A DNA stretch of 64,000 nucleotides from the NCBI GenBank assembly GCA_034112445.1, contig JAWUVI010000009.1, positions 113,339 to 177,338 of the forward strand. Direction: 5' to 3'. Position 1 is the first letter of the stretch, and each line of letters begins with the position of its first letter. Made by a program: the position numbers and the translations under genes. Below, piece by piece: positions 25,363 to 33,520 of the stretch. The notes below the pieces were generated by a model that made no database searches, was not told the DNA's origin, and worked only from the letters and a program-made list of their open reading frames with translations. This DNA is from Pelagadaptatus sp034112445. Its GTDB lineage: Bacteria > Pseudomonadota > Gammaproteobacteria > Pseudomonadales > Cellvibrionaceae.

Positions 25363-27588
25363 ATGTCTAAAGAAAAATCGAAAATTATTTACACACTGAC
25401 AGATGAAGCGCCAGCTTTGGCCACTTATTCATTACTGCCTATCATTAATACGTTTACTGCCAAAGCCGATATTGAAGTTGAGACCAGAGATTTATCATTG
25501 GCGGCTCGTATACTTGCTAGCTTTCCTGAAAAATTAAGTGAGGAGCAAAAGGTTCCAGATGGGCTCAAAGAGCTTGGTGAGTTAACTCAAGACCCTAAAG
25601 CCAATATTATTAAGTTGCCTAACGTTAGTGCTTCAATCCCTCAGTTGTCGGCTGCTATAGCAGAATTACAATCTCTGGGTTACGACATACCTGATTATCC
25701 TGCGGATATAAAAACCGATGCCGATGCTGACTTAAAAGCCCGCTACGCCAAAGTATTAGGTAGCGCGGTTAATCCTGTGTTACGCGAAGGTAATTCAGAT
25801 CGTCGCGCACCGGCTGCAGTTAAACAATATGCACGTCATAACCCACACTCAATGGGTAAATGGAGTCAAGCGTCGCGCACTCACGTTGCTCACATGCGTT
25901 CGGGTGATTTCAGTGCCAGCGATATCTCAACAACGGTCGAAAAAGCAGGTACCGTTAAAATTGAGTTGATAGATACCAAGGGTAAAACCACGGTATTGAA
26001 AGAGGTGCCCGTCGAAGCATCTGAAATCATCAGTGCTCAGTTCATGAGTACCAGGGCGCTACGCAAGTTCCTTGATGAAGAGATGGAAGGCGCTCGCAAT
26101 GCTGAATTGCTGTTTTCTCTGCATTTGAAAGCGACCATGATGAAGGTTTCTGATCCGATTATTTTTGGTCATGCAGTAAAGATTTATTTCAAGGATGCCT
26201 TTGAAAAGCATGCGGATACACTGAAAGAGCTAGGTATTCAGCCAAATGATGGCCTCGGCAGCGTGCTGCGCAAGATTGATGGCTTGCCTTATTCCCAACG
26301 CGCTGAGATTGAATCAGATATTCGCCGTTGTTATGAGACTAGGCCAGAAATGGCGATGGTTGATTCAGATAAAGGCATTACCAACTTGCACGTGCCAAGT
26401 GACATTATTGTAGATGCTTCTATGCCTGCAATGATTCGTAATGGCGGTAAAATGTGGAATGCACATGGTAAGTTGGTTGACACTAAAGCCGTGATTCCTG
26501 ACAGCTGTTACGCCACTATCTATCAGGAAATTATTAATTTCTGCAAACATCACGATAACTTTGATCCAACCACTATGGGCACTGTTCCAAATGTCGGATT
26601 AATGGCACAAAAAGCTGAAGAATATGGCTCTCACGATAAGACCTTTGAGTTACCTGCCAGTGGCACAGTGCGCATTGTTGCTGATGATGGTGAAGTACTT
26701 TTACAGCACGATAATGTTGAAGCCGGTGATGTATGGCGTATGTTCCAAGCCAAAGATGCAGCCATTCAAGACTGGGTTAAACTTGCTGTTACCCGGGCTC
26801 GTGCAACAGATGTTCCAGCTATATTCTGGCTCGACGAACACCGTGGCCACGATTCTCAAATGATCAAGAAAGTTGAAAAATACCTGAAAGATCACGATAC
26901 CGAAGGTCTGAGGATCTACATTCTCATCCCTGATCGCGCCATCCGTTACACCATGGAGCGCTTGATGCGTGGTTTGGATACCATTTCTGTAACGGGTAAT
27001 GTATTGCGCGATTACTTGACTGATTTATTCCCAATTTTAGAGCTCGGCACCAGTGCTAAAATGTTATCCATTGTTCCTCTTATGCAGGGCGGTGGTTTAT
27101 TTGAAACCGGTGCTGGCGGCAGTGCCCCCAAGCATGTGCAACAGTTCAAAGAAGAGGATCATTTGCGCTGGGATTCATTGGGAGAATTTTTGGCGATTGC
27201 TGCATCTCTCGAAGATGTCGCTGTTAAAACCCATAACTCTAAAGCTCAGATATTGGCAGACACTCTAGATCAAGCGACGGGTAAACTGCTTGAGAATGGT
27301 AAGTCACCTTCGCGCAAAGTAAGAGAGTTGGATAATCGCGGTAGCCACTTTTACTTAGCCTTGTATTGGGCTCAAGCATTGGCCGCTCAAACCGATGATG
27401 CCGAGTTGCAATCAGCTTTTACTCAGTTAGCTAAAGACCTAGCCGAAAACGAGCAGAAGATATGTGATGAGCTTAATGGTGGCCAAGGGCAGCCTGTTGA
27501 TATGGGCGGTTACTATATGCCAGATCCAAAAAAGATCGATAAAGCAATGCGTCCAAGTGCTACTCTTAACTCTATGTTGCAAGGTTAA
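25363..27588 (+). CDS. icd: NADP-dependent isocitrate dehydrogenase, monomeric type
   Basis: A protein of 741 residues, the size of monomeric (Azotobacter/Corynebacterium type) IDH and unrelated in length to the 45-kDa dimeric enzyme. Diagnostic blocks are LREGNSDRRAPAAVKQYARHNPHSMG, SDPIIFGHAVKIYF, PALF-like IFWLDEHRGHD and GLFETGAGGSAPKHVQQ. It oxidises isocitrate to 2-oxoglutarate and CO2, making NADPH in the TCA cycle. AAGGGA lies before the ATG. Its stop codon is the first of three in a 16-bp tandem repeat, followed by a strong bidirectional terminator shared with the convergent fnr-type gene. Confidence 0.97.
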   Translation: MSKEKSKIIYTLTDEAPALATYSLLPIINTFTAKADIEVETRDLSLAARILASFPEKLSEEQKVPDGLKELGELTQDPKANIIKLPNVSASIPQLSAAIAELQSLGYDIPDYPADIKTDADADLKARYAKVLGSAVNPVLREGNSDRRAPAAVKQYARHNPHSMGKWSQASRTHVAHMRSGDFSASDISTTVEKAGTVKIELIDTKGKTTVLKEVPVEASEIISAQFMSTRALRKFLDEEMEGARNAELLFSLHLKATMMKVSDPIIFGHAVKIYFKDAFEKHADTLKELGIQPNDGLGSVLRKIDGLPYSQRAEIESDIRRCYETRPEMAMVDSDKGITNLHVPSDIIVDASMPAMIRNGGKMWNAHGKLVDTKAVIPDSCYATIYQEIINFCKHHDNFDPTTMGTVPNVGLMAQKAEEYGSHDKTFELPASGTVRIVADDGEVLLQHDNVEAGDVWRMFQAKDAAIQDWVKLAVTRARATDVPAIFWLDEHRGHDSQMIKKVEKYLKDHDTEGLRIYILIPDRAIRYTMERLMRGLDTISVTGNVLRDYLTDLFPILELGTSAKMLSIVPLMQGGGLFETGAGGSAPKHVQQFKEEDHLRWDSLGEFLAIAASLEDVAVKTHNSKAQILADTLDQATGKLLENGKSPSRKVRELDNRGSHFYLALYWAQALAAQTDDAELQSAFTQLAKDLAENEQKICDELNGGQGQPVDMGGYYMPDPKKIDKAMRPSATLNSMLQG

Positions 27589-27621
27589 AATGTTGTAAGG
27601 TTAAAATGTCACAAGGTTAAA
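27574..27621 (+). repeat. 16-bp tandem repeat x3 spanning the icd stop codon
   Basis: Units ATGTTGCAAGGTTAAA, ATGTTGTAAGGTTAAA and ATGTCACAAGGTTAAA lie head to tail. The first holds the icd TAA (27586-27588). Because 16 is not a multiple of three, the TAA of units two and three (27602, 27618) stop the other two frames. Confidence 0.9.
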
Positions 27622-27647
27622 CGGGTTAGCCGTTTAGCATTCGAGAT

Positions 27648-27691
27648 AAAAATAAACCCCAGCACCTTTACCGGTGCTGGGGTTTATTTTT
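27648..27691. terminator. Strong bidirectional terminator between icd and the FNR-type gene
   Basis: A long perfect stem (AATAAACCCCAGCACC against GGTGCTGGGGTTTATT) with a 6-nt TTTACC loop is flanked by A and T runs. It serves both convergent genes. Confidence 0.95.
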
Positions 27692-27696
27692 GAATG

Positions 27697-27732
27697 GGTT
27701 AAATCTTAATTGATGGATTAAACCTTAATTAT
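27697..27732 (-). repeat. Imperfect 18-19-bp tandem duplication at the fnr stop
   Basis: GG-TTAAAtCTTAATT-gat and GGATTAAAcCTTAATT-at lie head to tail with one-base indels. The second copy contains the stop codon of the leftward FNR-type gene (TTA at 27725-27727), and the first copy adds an out-of-frame TAA. Confidence 0.7.
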
Positions 27733-28477
27733 GGTTGGTGCAATTAGTGGATTCTACGCCGGCAATAGTTTTCAGTGCGTTCATGTCAAGAATGATAATT
27801 TCACGTTTGTCGACAGAGAGTAGGTTGCTTTTTTGGAGGCGACTGAATACTCGGCTAACGGTTTCAATTGTCAGACCAAGGTAGTTGCCAATATCAGATC
27901 GGGACATTGGTAGGCGAAAATTAGTGGCTGAAAACTTCCTGATATGATTACGGCTAGAAATACTGAGCAAAAGTGATGCTATGCGTTCTTCGGCGCTGTT
28001 TTTACTTAATAGGGTAATAAGTTGCTGGTCTTCGGTAATTTCTTTACTCATCAACTTGAAAAAGTGACGCTGTAATGTCGGCAGTTGTATGCTTAGATCT
28101 TCTAAGTGCGTGAATGGTATCTCGCAAATAGCTGCTGTCTCTAATGCTATCGCTGAATTGGTGTGCTGGTTTTGAGCTATGCCATCCATCCCTATAATTT
28201 CGCCAGGAAGATAAAAACCGGTTACTTGTTCTTCGCCGCTATTGGTGACATGAATTGATTTGAGTGTGCCTGAGCGAATGGCGTATACCGATTTAAATGC
28301 TTCTCCTGCGCGATACAAATGTTCACCTTTTTGCAGTGGACGACCGCGCTGAATGATGTCGTCAAGCTTTTCTATATCATCAACTTGAAGGCTTATGGGT
28401 AAGCAAATAGAACTAAGGCGACAGTCTCCACAAGATACTTGAGGGTTGTGATGGCATCGTGTGATTATTTCGCCCAT
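27725..28477 (-). CDS. fnr: FNR/Anr-type oxygen-sensing transcriptional regulator
   Basis: A protein of 250 residues. The N-terminal C-x2-C-x5-C (Cys16, Cys19, Cys25) and Cys118 correspond to the four [4Fe-4S] ligands of E. coli FNR (20, 23, 29, 122); Cys8 is extra. A cyclic-nucleotide-like beta-roll follows (GEHLYRAGEAFKSVYAIRSGTLK), then a dimer helix and the Crp-type HTH GDIGNYLGLTIETVSRVFSRLQ, whose E-x2-S-R is the FNR DNA-contact set. It should switch genes for low-oxygen life. Two FNR-like boxes are visible in the window, before ompW and before the HemN-like gene. It is probably co-transcribed with that gene, which ends 53 nt upstream. Confidence 0.95.
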   Translation of the reverse strand: MGEIITRCHHNPQVSCGDCRLSSICLPISLQVDDIEKLDDIIQRGRPLQKGEHLYRAGEAFKSVYAIRSGTLKSIHVTNSGEEQVTGFYLPGEIIGMDGIAQNQHTNSAIALETAAICEIPFTHLEDLSIQLPTLQRHFFKLMSKEITEDQQLITLLSKNSAEERIASLLLSISSRNHIRKFSATNFRLPMSRSDIGNYLGLTIETVSRVFSRLQKSNLLSVDKREIIILDMNALKTIAGVESTNCTNHN

Positions 28478-28530
28478 ATAAAATATTCCCTGCTAAGTTG
28501 ATCCAGAGGGGGTATTTTGCATGAGCGAGC

Positions 28531-29274
28531 TTAGGAAATAAAGCCAGAGGTCAGATATTCATCTAATGAAGACGTATTTTTTTGGTTGCCTTGCAGGTTA
28601 AAACTGGTTGCGCCAGGACCAATACCTAAAGAATCACTGATGTTAAAAGTGTTAATCCCTTGGTGCGTAAGTGTCAGTCGGTCGTTGAGAAAAGCCTTGT
28701 AAAGATCGCCATGGCTTTTAACCCATAGGTTATTGGTTATGGGGGAGAACCTGTCCAGAGGGGGAGGCGAGGACGCTATCACGTAGTCAATACTTTCATG
28801 TGGTATTGAAGAAGCTTTAGATTGATTGGTTAAAATGCCATTAATTCCAATCCGGGTAAACTGATACTCATGTGCCATTTTGGTTAATTCTAACAAGCGT
28901 AACTCGTTGTTTATGTTTTCAAGCTCAATGGCATCAAATCCTAAACCCCTGAACAGGGCCATGTGAGTTGCTATGTCGGGGCTATCTGATAGATAAACGC
29001 AAAAACTGTTTTCTCTAGGTCGCAGTGAAAACAGTTTGCCGAGGTAATACATGATCTGGGTGGTCGCTGAAGCATCGAAACGTGTTGGCGATAACCGCCA
29101 ATGAATTAAAGGTATGCATCGATGACTGATTTGCTTGGCTCTTATGTTCAGCTCTCTGATTATACCCTCGGTTAACTCGTACGGATCATCATTAGAAGCC
29201 TCCATGGGGGTGTCACAGTGGCATTCTAAACTGATACCCAGAGGGCTAATGTTAGGGGATAGATTATTTAACAT
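28531..29274 (-). CDS. HemN-like protein lacking radical-SAM cysteines
   Basis: A protein of 247 residues. Segment by segment it resembles oxygen-independent coproporphyrinogen III oxidase (HemN/HemW). IHWRLSPTRFDASATTQIMYYL parallels LHWGGGTPTYLNKAQISRLM, the LFRGLGFDAIELE stretch parallels LRAEGFNRLSMGV, and DSLGIGPGATSFNLQGN parallels the conserved GIGPGAHSF block. The CxxxCxxC cluster motif of HemN and the GGTP SAM loop are missing, and the protein is about half the length of HemN (~457). It is therefore a shortened probable pseudoenzyme with an intact frame. In Pseudomonas hemN lies beside anr; the same neighbourhood is kept here. An FNR-like box lies just upstream. Confidence 0.6.
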   Translation of the reverse strand: MLNNLSPNISPLGISLECHCDTPMEASNDDPYELTEGIIRELNIRAKQISHRCIPLIHWRLSPTRFDASATTQIMYYLGKLFSLRPRENSFCVYLSDSPDIATHMALFRGLGFDAIELENINNELRLLELTKMAHEYQFTRIGINGILTNQSKASSIPHESIDYVIASSPPPLDRFSPITNNLWVKSHGDLYKAFLNDRLTLTHQGINTFNISDSLGIGPGATSFNLQGNQKNTSSLDEYLTSGFIS

Positions 29275-29308
29275 TGTTGGAGTTTATTGGGAGTGGATTT
29301 GGTTGATG

Positions 29309-29322
29309 TTGATGTGGGTCAA
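29309..29322 (-). promoter_or_regulatory. FNR/Anr box upstream of the HemN-like gene
   Basis: On the minus strand the site reads TTGAC-CCAC-ATCAA (plus strand TTGAT-GTGG-GTCAA), 9 of 10 positions of the FNR consensus. AATAAA at 29284-29289 sits where the -10 would be for a box centred at -41.5. This puts transcription start within a few bases of the ATG (29272-29274), so the message may be almost leaderless; no ribosome-binding site is seen before that ATG. Confidence 0.5.
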
Positions 29323-29491
29323 GCAAGTTTATGAATGTGAAATAATTCTTATTTGGACTTATTAAGTCTGTTTTTACAAAATAGACCGCATTAAAGGGGT
29401 TGGAAAAGTGTTTTAGTCGGTTTTAGTTCTGTTACCGAGGGCCGAATTTTGCGAAAATAGACGACCTTATCTATATGTTTGTGAGCTCTTA

Positions 29492-31693
29492 ATGGCCCGT
29501 CCTCAGGCAGTTCCTCTTAGCGCACCTCCGTTGTTCGGATACCCAAAATATTGGGCTGAATGTTATGACTCGGCGCCTTATTTTCCTATGTCCAGAGCTG
29601 AACTGGATGAGCTGGGTTGGGATAGCTGCGATATTATTTTGGTTACTGGCGATGCGTACGTCGATCACCCGAGTTTTGGCATGGCCGTCATGGGTAGACT
29701 GTTGGAGTCGCAAGGTTTTCGAGTGGGAATTATTGCTCAACCCGATTGGCGTAGTGCAGATGCTTTCAAAGTATTAGGTAAACCCAATTTATTTTTTGGT
29801 ATTACCGCCGGCAATATGGATTCAATGATCAATCGCTATACGGCTGATTTGAAGGTTCGTAATGACGACGCGTACACTCCACATGGAGTTGCTGGTAGCC
29901 GTCCTGATCGTGCGGTTATTGTTTACAGTCAACGCTGTAAAGAAGCGTTTTCTGATAGCCCTATTGTTTTGGGTGGAATTGAAGCTAGTTTGCGTCGAAT
30001 TGCTCAGTATGACTACTGGAGTGATCAGGTTCGTCATTCTGTTTTGGTTGATGCTGCTGCCGATATTCTACTCTACGGTAACGCCGAACGAGCGATTGCA
30101 GAAGTCGCTCATCAATTATCTTTGGGTAAGTCAGTTAACGATTTGGATAATATTAAAGGTACGGCGATTATCCGCGATAGTGTTCCAGCTGGCTGGACGG
30201 AAATAGATTCAACTCGTATTGATTGGCCTAAGCACGTAGACGCAATACCCAGCCCTTATGATTATGAACCCAATAACTCAGCTGATTGTGATAAATCTTC
30301 TGAAGATCCCAAAGCGTCTGATGAGCAGGTGGTCAGAATTATTCCTATGCCCTTGCAAGGTAAAAGTGTTTGGGAAATTGCCAATACGTATATCCGCTTA
30401 CCGTCATTTGATAAAGTTAAAAAAGATTCGGCCTTGTATTCACATGCCTCTCGAGTGTTACACCAAGAGTCAAATCCGCACAATGCTCGGGTGTTGGTGC
30501 AAAAACATGGAACCAAAGAGTTATGGGTAAATCCCCCTCCCATACCTTTAGAAACTCAAGAGATGGATGATTTATTTGGGTTGGATTATAAGCGGCGTCC
30601 GCACCCTGTTTACGGTGATGCAAAAATCCCAGCTTATGACATGATTAAGACCTCAGTTAATATTATGAGAGGTTGTTTCGGTGGTTGCACATTTTGCTCT
30701 ATCACCGAACATGAAGGCCGAGTTATACAAAGTAGATCCCATGAATCCATACTGTCTGAAATAGAAAAAATACGGGATCAGGTTCCTGGTTTTACTGGAA
30801 CTATTTCTGATCTGGGTGGGCCAACGGCCAATATGTATCACCTAAATTGTAATGACCCTAAAATACACGCTAATTGTCGTCGGCTTTCCTGCGTGTTTCC
30901 GACTATTTGTAAAAACTTAGTAACCGATCATTCGCCCACGACGGAACTCTATAAAAAAGCGCGAGCTGTTAAAGGAGTTAAGCGCGTCGCCATTGCTTCT
31001 GGTTTGCGTTATGACTTGGCAGTAGAAGATCCAGAATACGTAAAAGAACTTGTGACTCATCATGTTGGTGGCTACTTAAAAATTGCACCCGAGCACAGCG
31101 AGAAAGGTCCGTTAGATAAAATGATGAAGCCAGGAATGGACACTTATTACCGCTTCAAAAAAATGTTTGATAAATATTCTAAGGAAGCCGGCAAAGAACA
31201 GTATCTGATCCCGTACTTTATTGCTGGTCATCCAGGTTGTGAAGATGAAGATATGCTGAATTTATCTTTGTGGTTGAAAAAGAATAAATTTAGAGTTGAT
31301 CAGGTGCAGACGTTCTATCCGTCACCCATGTCGTTAGCCACGGCTATGTATTATTCAGAGCGAGACCCTCTGCACAAATTGTCGTATAAAAGTAAAAAAA
31401 TATACACACCTAAAAAATTAGAGCAGCGGCAATTACAAAAAGCTTTTTTACGCTATCACGATCCTAAAAACTGGGCTTATTTACGTGAAGCGTTAATTAA
31501 AATGAAGCGTCCCGATTTAATTGGTGATGGTGAGCGTTGTTTGATTCCTAAAAACGATAATTCAAAAACGTCACACAATAAATTCCAAAAGGCGGTTGGC
31601 TCGCAAGGGCGAAACTTTCCCGACGCGAAATCAGCTCGTTCTAGTGATTCTCGAAAAGGCAACTCTACTGGGCGTAAAAAACCTCGTCGTTAA
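29492..31693 (+). CDS. ygiQ: YgiQ family radical SAM protein
   Basis: A protein of 733 residues, standard for YgiQ/UPF0313. The radical SAM motif CFGGCTFCS (Cys395, Cys399, Cys402) is intact. The N-terminal half (CDIILVTGDAYVDHPSFGMA) is the cobalamin-like/UPF0313 N domain, and the C-terminal lysine- and arginine-rich tail is typical. Family members are conserved across bacteria but their reaction is unproven. It starts 7 nt before truD ends its leader, so the two are nearly joined. Confidence 0.93.
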   Translation: MARPQAVPLSAPPLFGYPKYWAECYDSAPYFPMSRAELDELGWDSCDIILVTGDAYVDHPSFGMAVMGRLLESQGFRVGIIAQPDWRSADAFKVLGKPNLFFGITAGNMDSMINRYTADLKVRNDDAYTPHGVAGSRPDRAVIVYSQRCKEAFSDSPIVLGGIEASLRRIAQYDYWSDQVRHSVLVDAAADILLYGNAERAIAEVAHQLSLGKSVNDLDNIKGTAIIRDSVPAGWTEIDSTRIDWPKHVDAIPSPYDYEPNNSADCDKSSEDPKASDEQVVRIIPMPLQGKSVWEIANTYIRLPSFDKVKKDSALYSHASRVLHQESNPHNARVLVQKHGTKELWVNPPPIPLETQEMDDLFGLDYKRRPHPVYGDAKIPAYDMIKTSVNIMRGCFGGCTFCSITEHEGRVIQSRSHESILSEIEKIRDQVPGFTGTISDLGGPTANMYHLNCNDPKIHANCRRLSCVFPTICKNLVTDHSPTTELYKKARAVKGVKRVAIASGLRYDLAVEDPEYVKELVTHHVGGYLKIAPEHSEKGPLDKMMKPGMDTYYRFKKMFDKYSKEAGKEQYLIPYFIAGHPGCEDEDMLNLSLWLKKNKFRVDQVQTFYPSPMSLATAMYYSERDPLHKLSYKSKKIYTPKKLEQRQLQKAFLRYHDPKNWAYLREALIKMKRPDLIGDGERCLIPKNDNSKTSHNKFQKAVGSQGRNFPDAKSARSSDSRKGNSTGRKKPRR

Positions 31694-31714
31694 TCTTTAG
31701 TGCCGTATTTATCT

Positions 31715-32707
31715 ATGACTAAACAATATTCTTTAGATTGGGCTTACGCACAAGGTAAGCCTCAGTTAACCGCGGATTTTAGAACGGTACCTGAAGACTT
31801 CCAGGTGACAGAGAATCTTGGCGTTGAGCCTTCTGGCGCAGGAGAACATGTACTTCTGCATGTGCAAAAGCGCGGTGATAATACCGTTTGGCTGGCAAAA
31901 AGAATTGCTAGAATTGCAGGGGTAAAACCTTCTGATGTGGGCTATTGCGGTTTGAAAGATCGTCATGCTGTGGCCCGCCAGTGGTTCAGTGTCTATATGC
32001 CTAAAGGTGACGAACCTGATTGGTCAGAACTTAATAGTGAAACCGTAACTCTCCTTGATGTAACGCGCCATGTGAAAAAGCTTCGAAGAGGTGCGCACAA
32101 AAGTAATCACTTTGTTATTTCTCTGCGCAATATTGAAGGTGATATAGACGATCTGATTCAGCGACTGGAAAATGTTAAACGCCAGGGTGTTCCCAATTAC
32201 TTTGGTGAACAGCGGTTTGGACATGATGCTAATAATTTGAATGAAGCGCATAAGTTATTAGTTGATGGGGTGAAAATCAATAACCGCCAGATGCGGGGTT
32301 TGTATTTGTCGGCTGCACGGTCCTATATTTTCAATGAGGTTTTGAGTCGCCGGGTTTCCGATAATTCTTGGCTCACTTTAATGAAGGGGGATGTAGTTGA
32401 CTCTAATGAGGATAATGCACCAACTGGACCATTATGGGGAAGGGGGCGCCTTACTAGTGCAGGCGATTGTCTTGTATTAGAGGAGCTAGTTTTAGAACCA
32501 TTGAGAGAGTGGTGTCATGGGCTTGAGCATGTCGGTTTATCTCAAGAGCGTCGCGCTTTATTACTAACAATGAATAATTTTTCGTATCAGTTCAAACAAG
32601 AATCTTTGGAGTTGTCGTTTGATTTGCCTCCCGGTTGTTTTGCTACAGCTGTTTTGCGTGAATTATGCCAACTCAATGACGTGTCGCCACGTTTGCCTGT
32701 GATATAG
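31715..32707 (+). CDS. truD: tRNA pseudouridine synthase D
   Basis: ATG 31715 (MTKQYSLDWAY) is preferred over an in-frame GTG at 31700. The product is about 330 residues. The catalytic Asp is Asp82 in GLKDRHAVARQWFS (Asp80 in E. coli). The TRUD insertion, PNYFGEQRFG and LSAARSYIFNEVLSRRV are present. It makes pseudouridine 13 in tRNA(Glu). In most gammaproteobacteria surE follows; here pcm follows directly. Confidence 0.96.
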   Translation: MTKQYSLDWAYAQGKPQLTADFRTVPEDFQVTENLGVEPSGAGEHVLLHVQKRGDNTVWLAKRIARIAGVKPSDVGYCGLKDRHAVARQWFSVYMPKGDEPDWSELNSETVTLLDVTRHVKKLRRGAHKSNHFVISLRNIEGDIDDLIQRLENVKRQGVPNYFGEQRFGHDANNLNEAHKLLVDGVKINNRQMRGLYLSAARSYIFNEVLSRRVSDNSWLTLMKGDVVDSNEDNAPTGPLWGRGRLTSAGDCLVLEELVLEPLREWCHGLEHVGLSQERRALLLTMNNFSYQFKQESLELSFDLPPGCFATAVLRELCQLNDVSPRLPVI

Positions 32708-32732
32708 TCGCTGGCTTTTATAATTTAATAAC

Positions 32733-32786
32733 ATGAGCAAGTTTCAACTATGAGTAAGTTTCAACTATGAGCAATTTTCAACTATG
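32733..32786 (+). repeat. Four 17-bp tandem start-codon repeats forming three minicistrons before pcm
   Basis: ATG occurs at 32733, 32750, 32767 and 32784 within repeats of ATGAGCAAGTTTCAACT type. Each of the first three ATGs opens a six-codon ORF (MSKFQL, MSKFQL, MSNFQL) whose TGA overlaps the next ATG (ATGA). The fourth ATG is in frame with pcm. Period 17 shifts the frame by two each time. Confidence 0.9.
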
Positions 32787-33455
32787 AGCAATTTTCAATT
32801 ACAAGGTATCGGTATGACCTCGCAAAGAACGAGGCAGCGATTAGTTGATAGGCTAACGGAGCAGGGTGTTACCGATCTGCAGGTGTTAGATGTAATAGCC
32901 GATACCCCTAGGCATATATTTTTAGATGAGGCATTGTCACATCGTGCCTATGAAGATACTGCGTTGCCAATTGGTTATGGCCAAACATTGTCGCAGCCAT
33001 ATATTGTGGCTCGTATGACAGAGGTTCTTTTAGGTGCTGCCGGTGAGCTGAATAATGTTTTAGAGATAGGCACTGGATCAGGCTACCAAACAACGATTTT
33101 GGCTCAGTTGGTAAAAAAAGTGTTTAGTGTTGAGCGCATAAAGCCTTTACAAGATAAGGCGCGCACTCGTTTGCGCCAATTAGGTTTAAATAATGTTGAG
33201 CTTAAATACGCAGACGGTAATTTTGGTTGGCCAGAAAAAGGTCCGTTTGATGGTATTCTAAGTACGGCGGCGCCACGTGAAGTTCCACAAGAGTTGTTGG
33301 CTCAGTTAGCACCCAATGGCGTATTGGTTATTCCCGTTGGAGGAAACCGGCAAGAGCTGAGACTGATTATTCGAGAGGGCGACAGCGATAATTTTAAAAC
33401 TCAAGTTCTTGAAGATGTGAAATTTGTACCGTTACTGTCAGGAACTGCTCGTTAA
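32784..33455 (+). CDS. pcm: Protein-L-isoaspartate O-methyltransferase
   Basis: Starting at ATG 32784 gives 223 residues. ATG 32814 (MTSQRTRQRL) is where Pseudomonas Pcm begins and has AAGG 7 nt before it, so the functional start may be there (213 residues). Family blocks are ALSHRAYEDTALPIGYGQTLSQPYIVARM, the SAM loop EIGTGSGYQT, and VFSVERIKPLQDKA. The enzyme methylates isoaspartyl residues to start repair of aged proteins. It belongs to the pcm-nlpD-rpoS stationary-phase block. The unusual minicistrons upstream could couple its translation to a preceding ribosome. Confidence 0.95.
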   Translation: MSNFQLQGIGMTSQRTRQRLVDRLTEQGVTDLQVLDVIADTPRHIFLDEALSHRAYEDTALPIGYGQTLSQPYIVARMTEVLLGAAGELNNVLEIGTGSGYQTTILAQLVKKVFSVERIKPLQDKARTRLRQLGLNNVELKYADGNFGWPEKGPFDGILSTAAPREVPQELLAQLAPNGVLVIPVGGNRQELRLIIREGDSDNFKTQVLEDVKFVPLLSGTAR

Positions 33456-33520
33456 TAGGTGAAGAGTTAAAATACACAATATAATAAAAACATTATAAAC
33501 CATCATAAGGACTGCCCCGA

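Noticed and set aside
29862..30206. A 114-codon frame inside ygiQ
   Set aside because: It lies in the +1 frame of a strongly conserved gene; composition is hydrophobic by codon shadow only.
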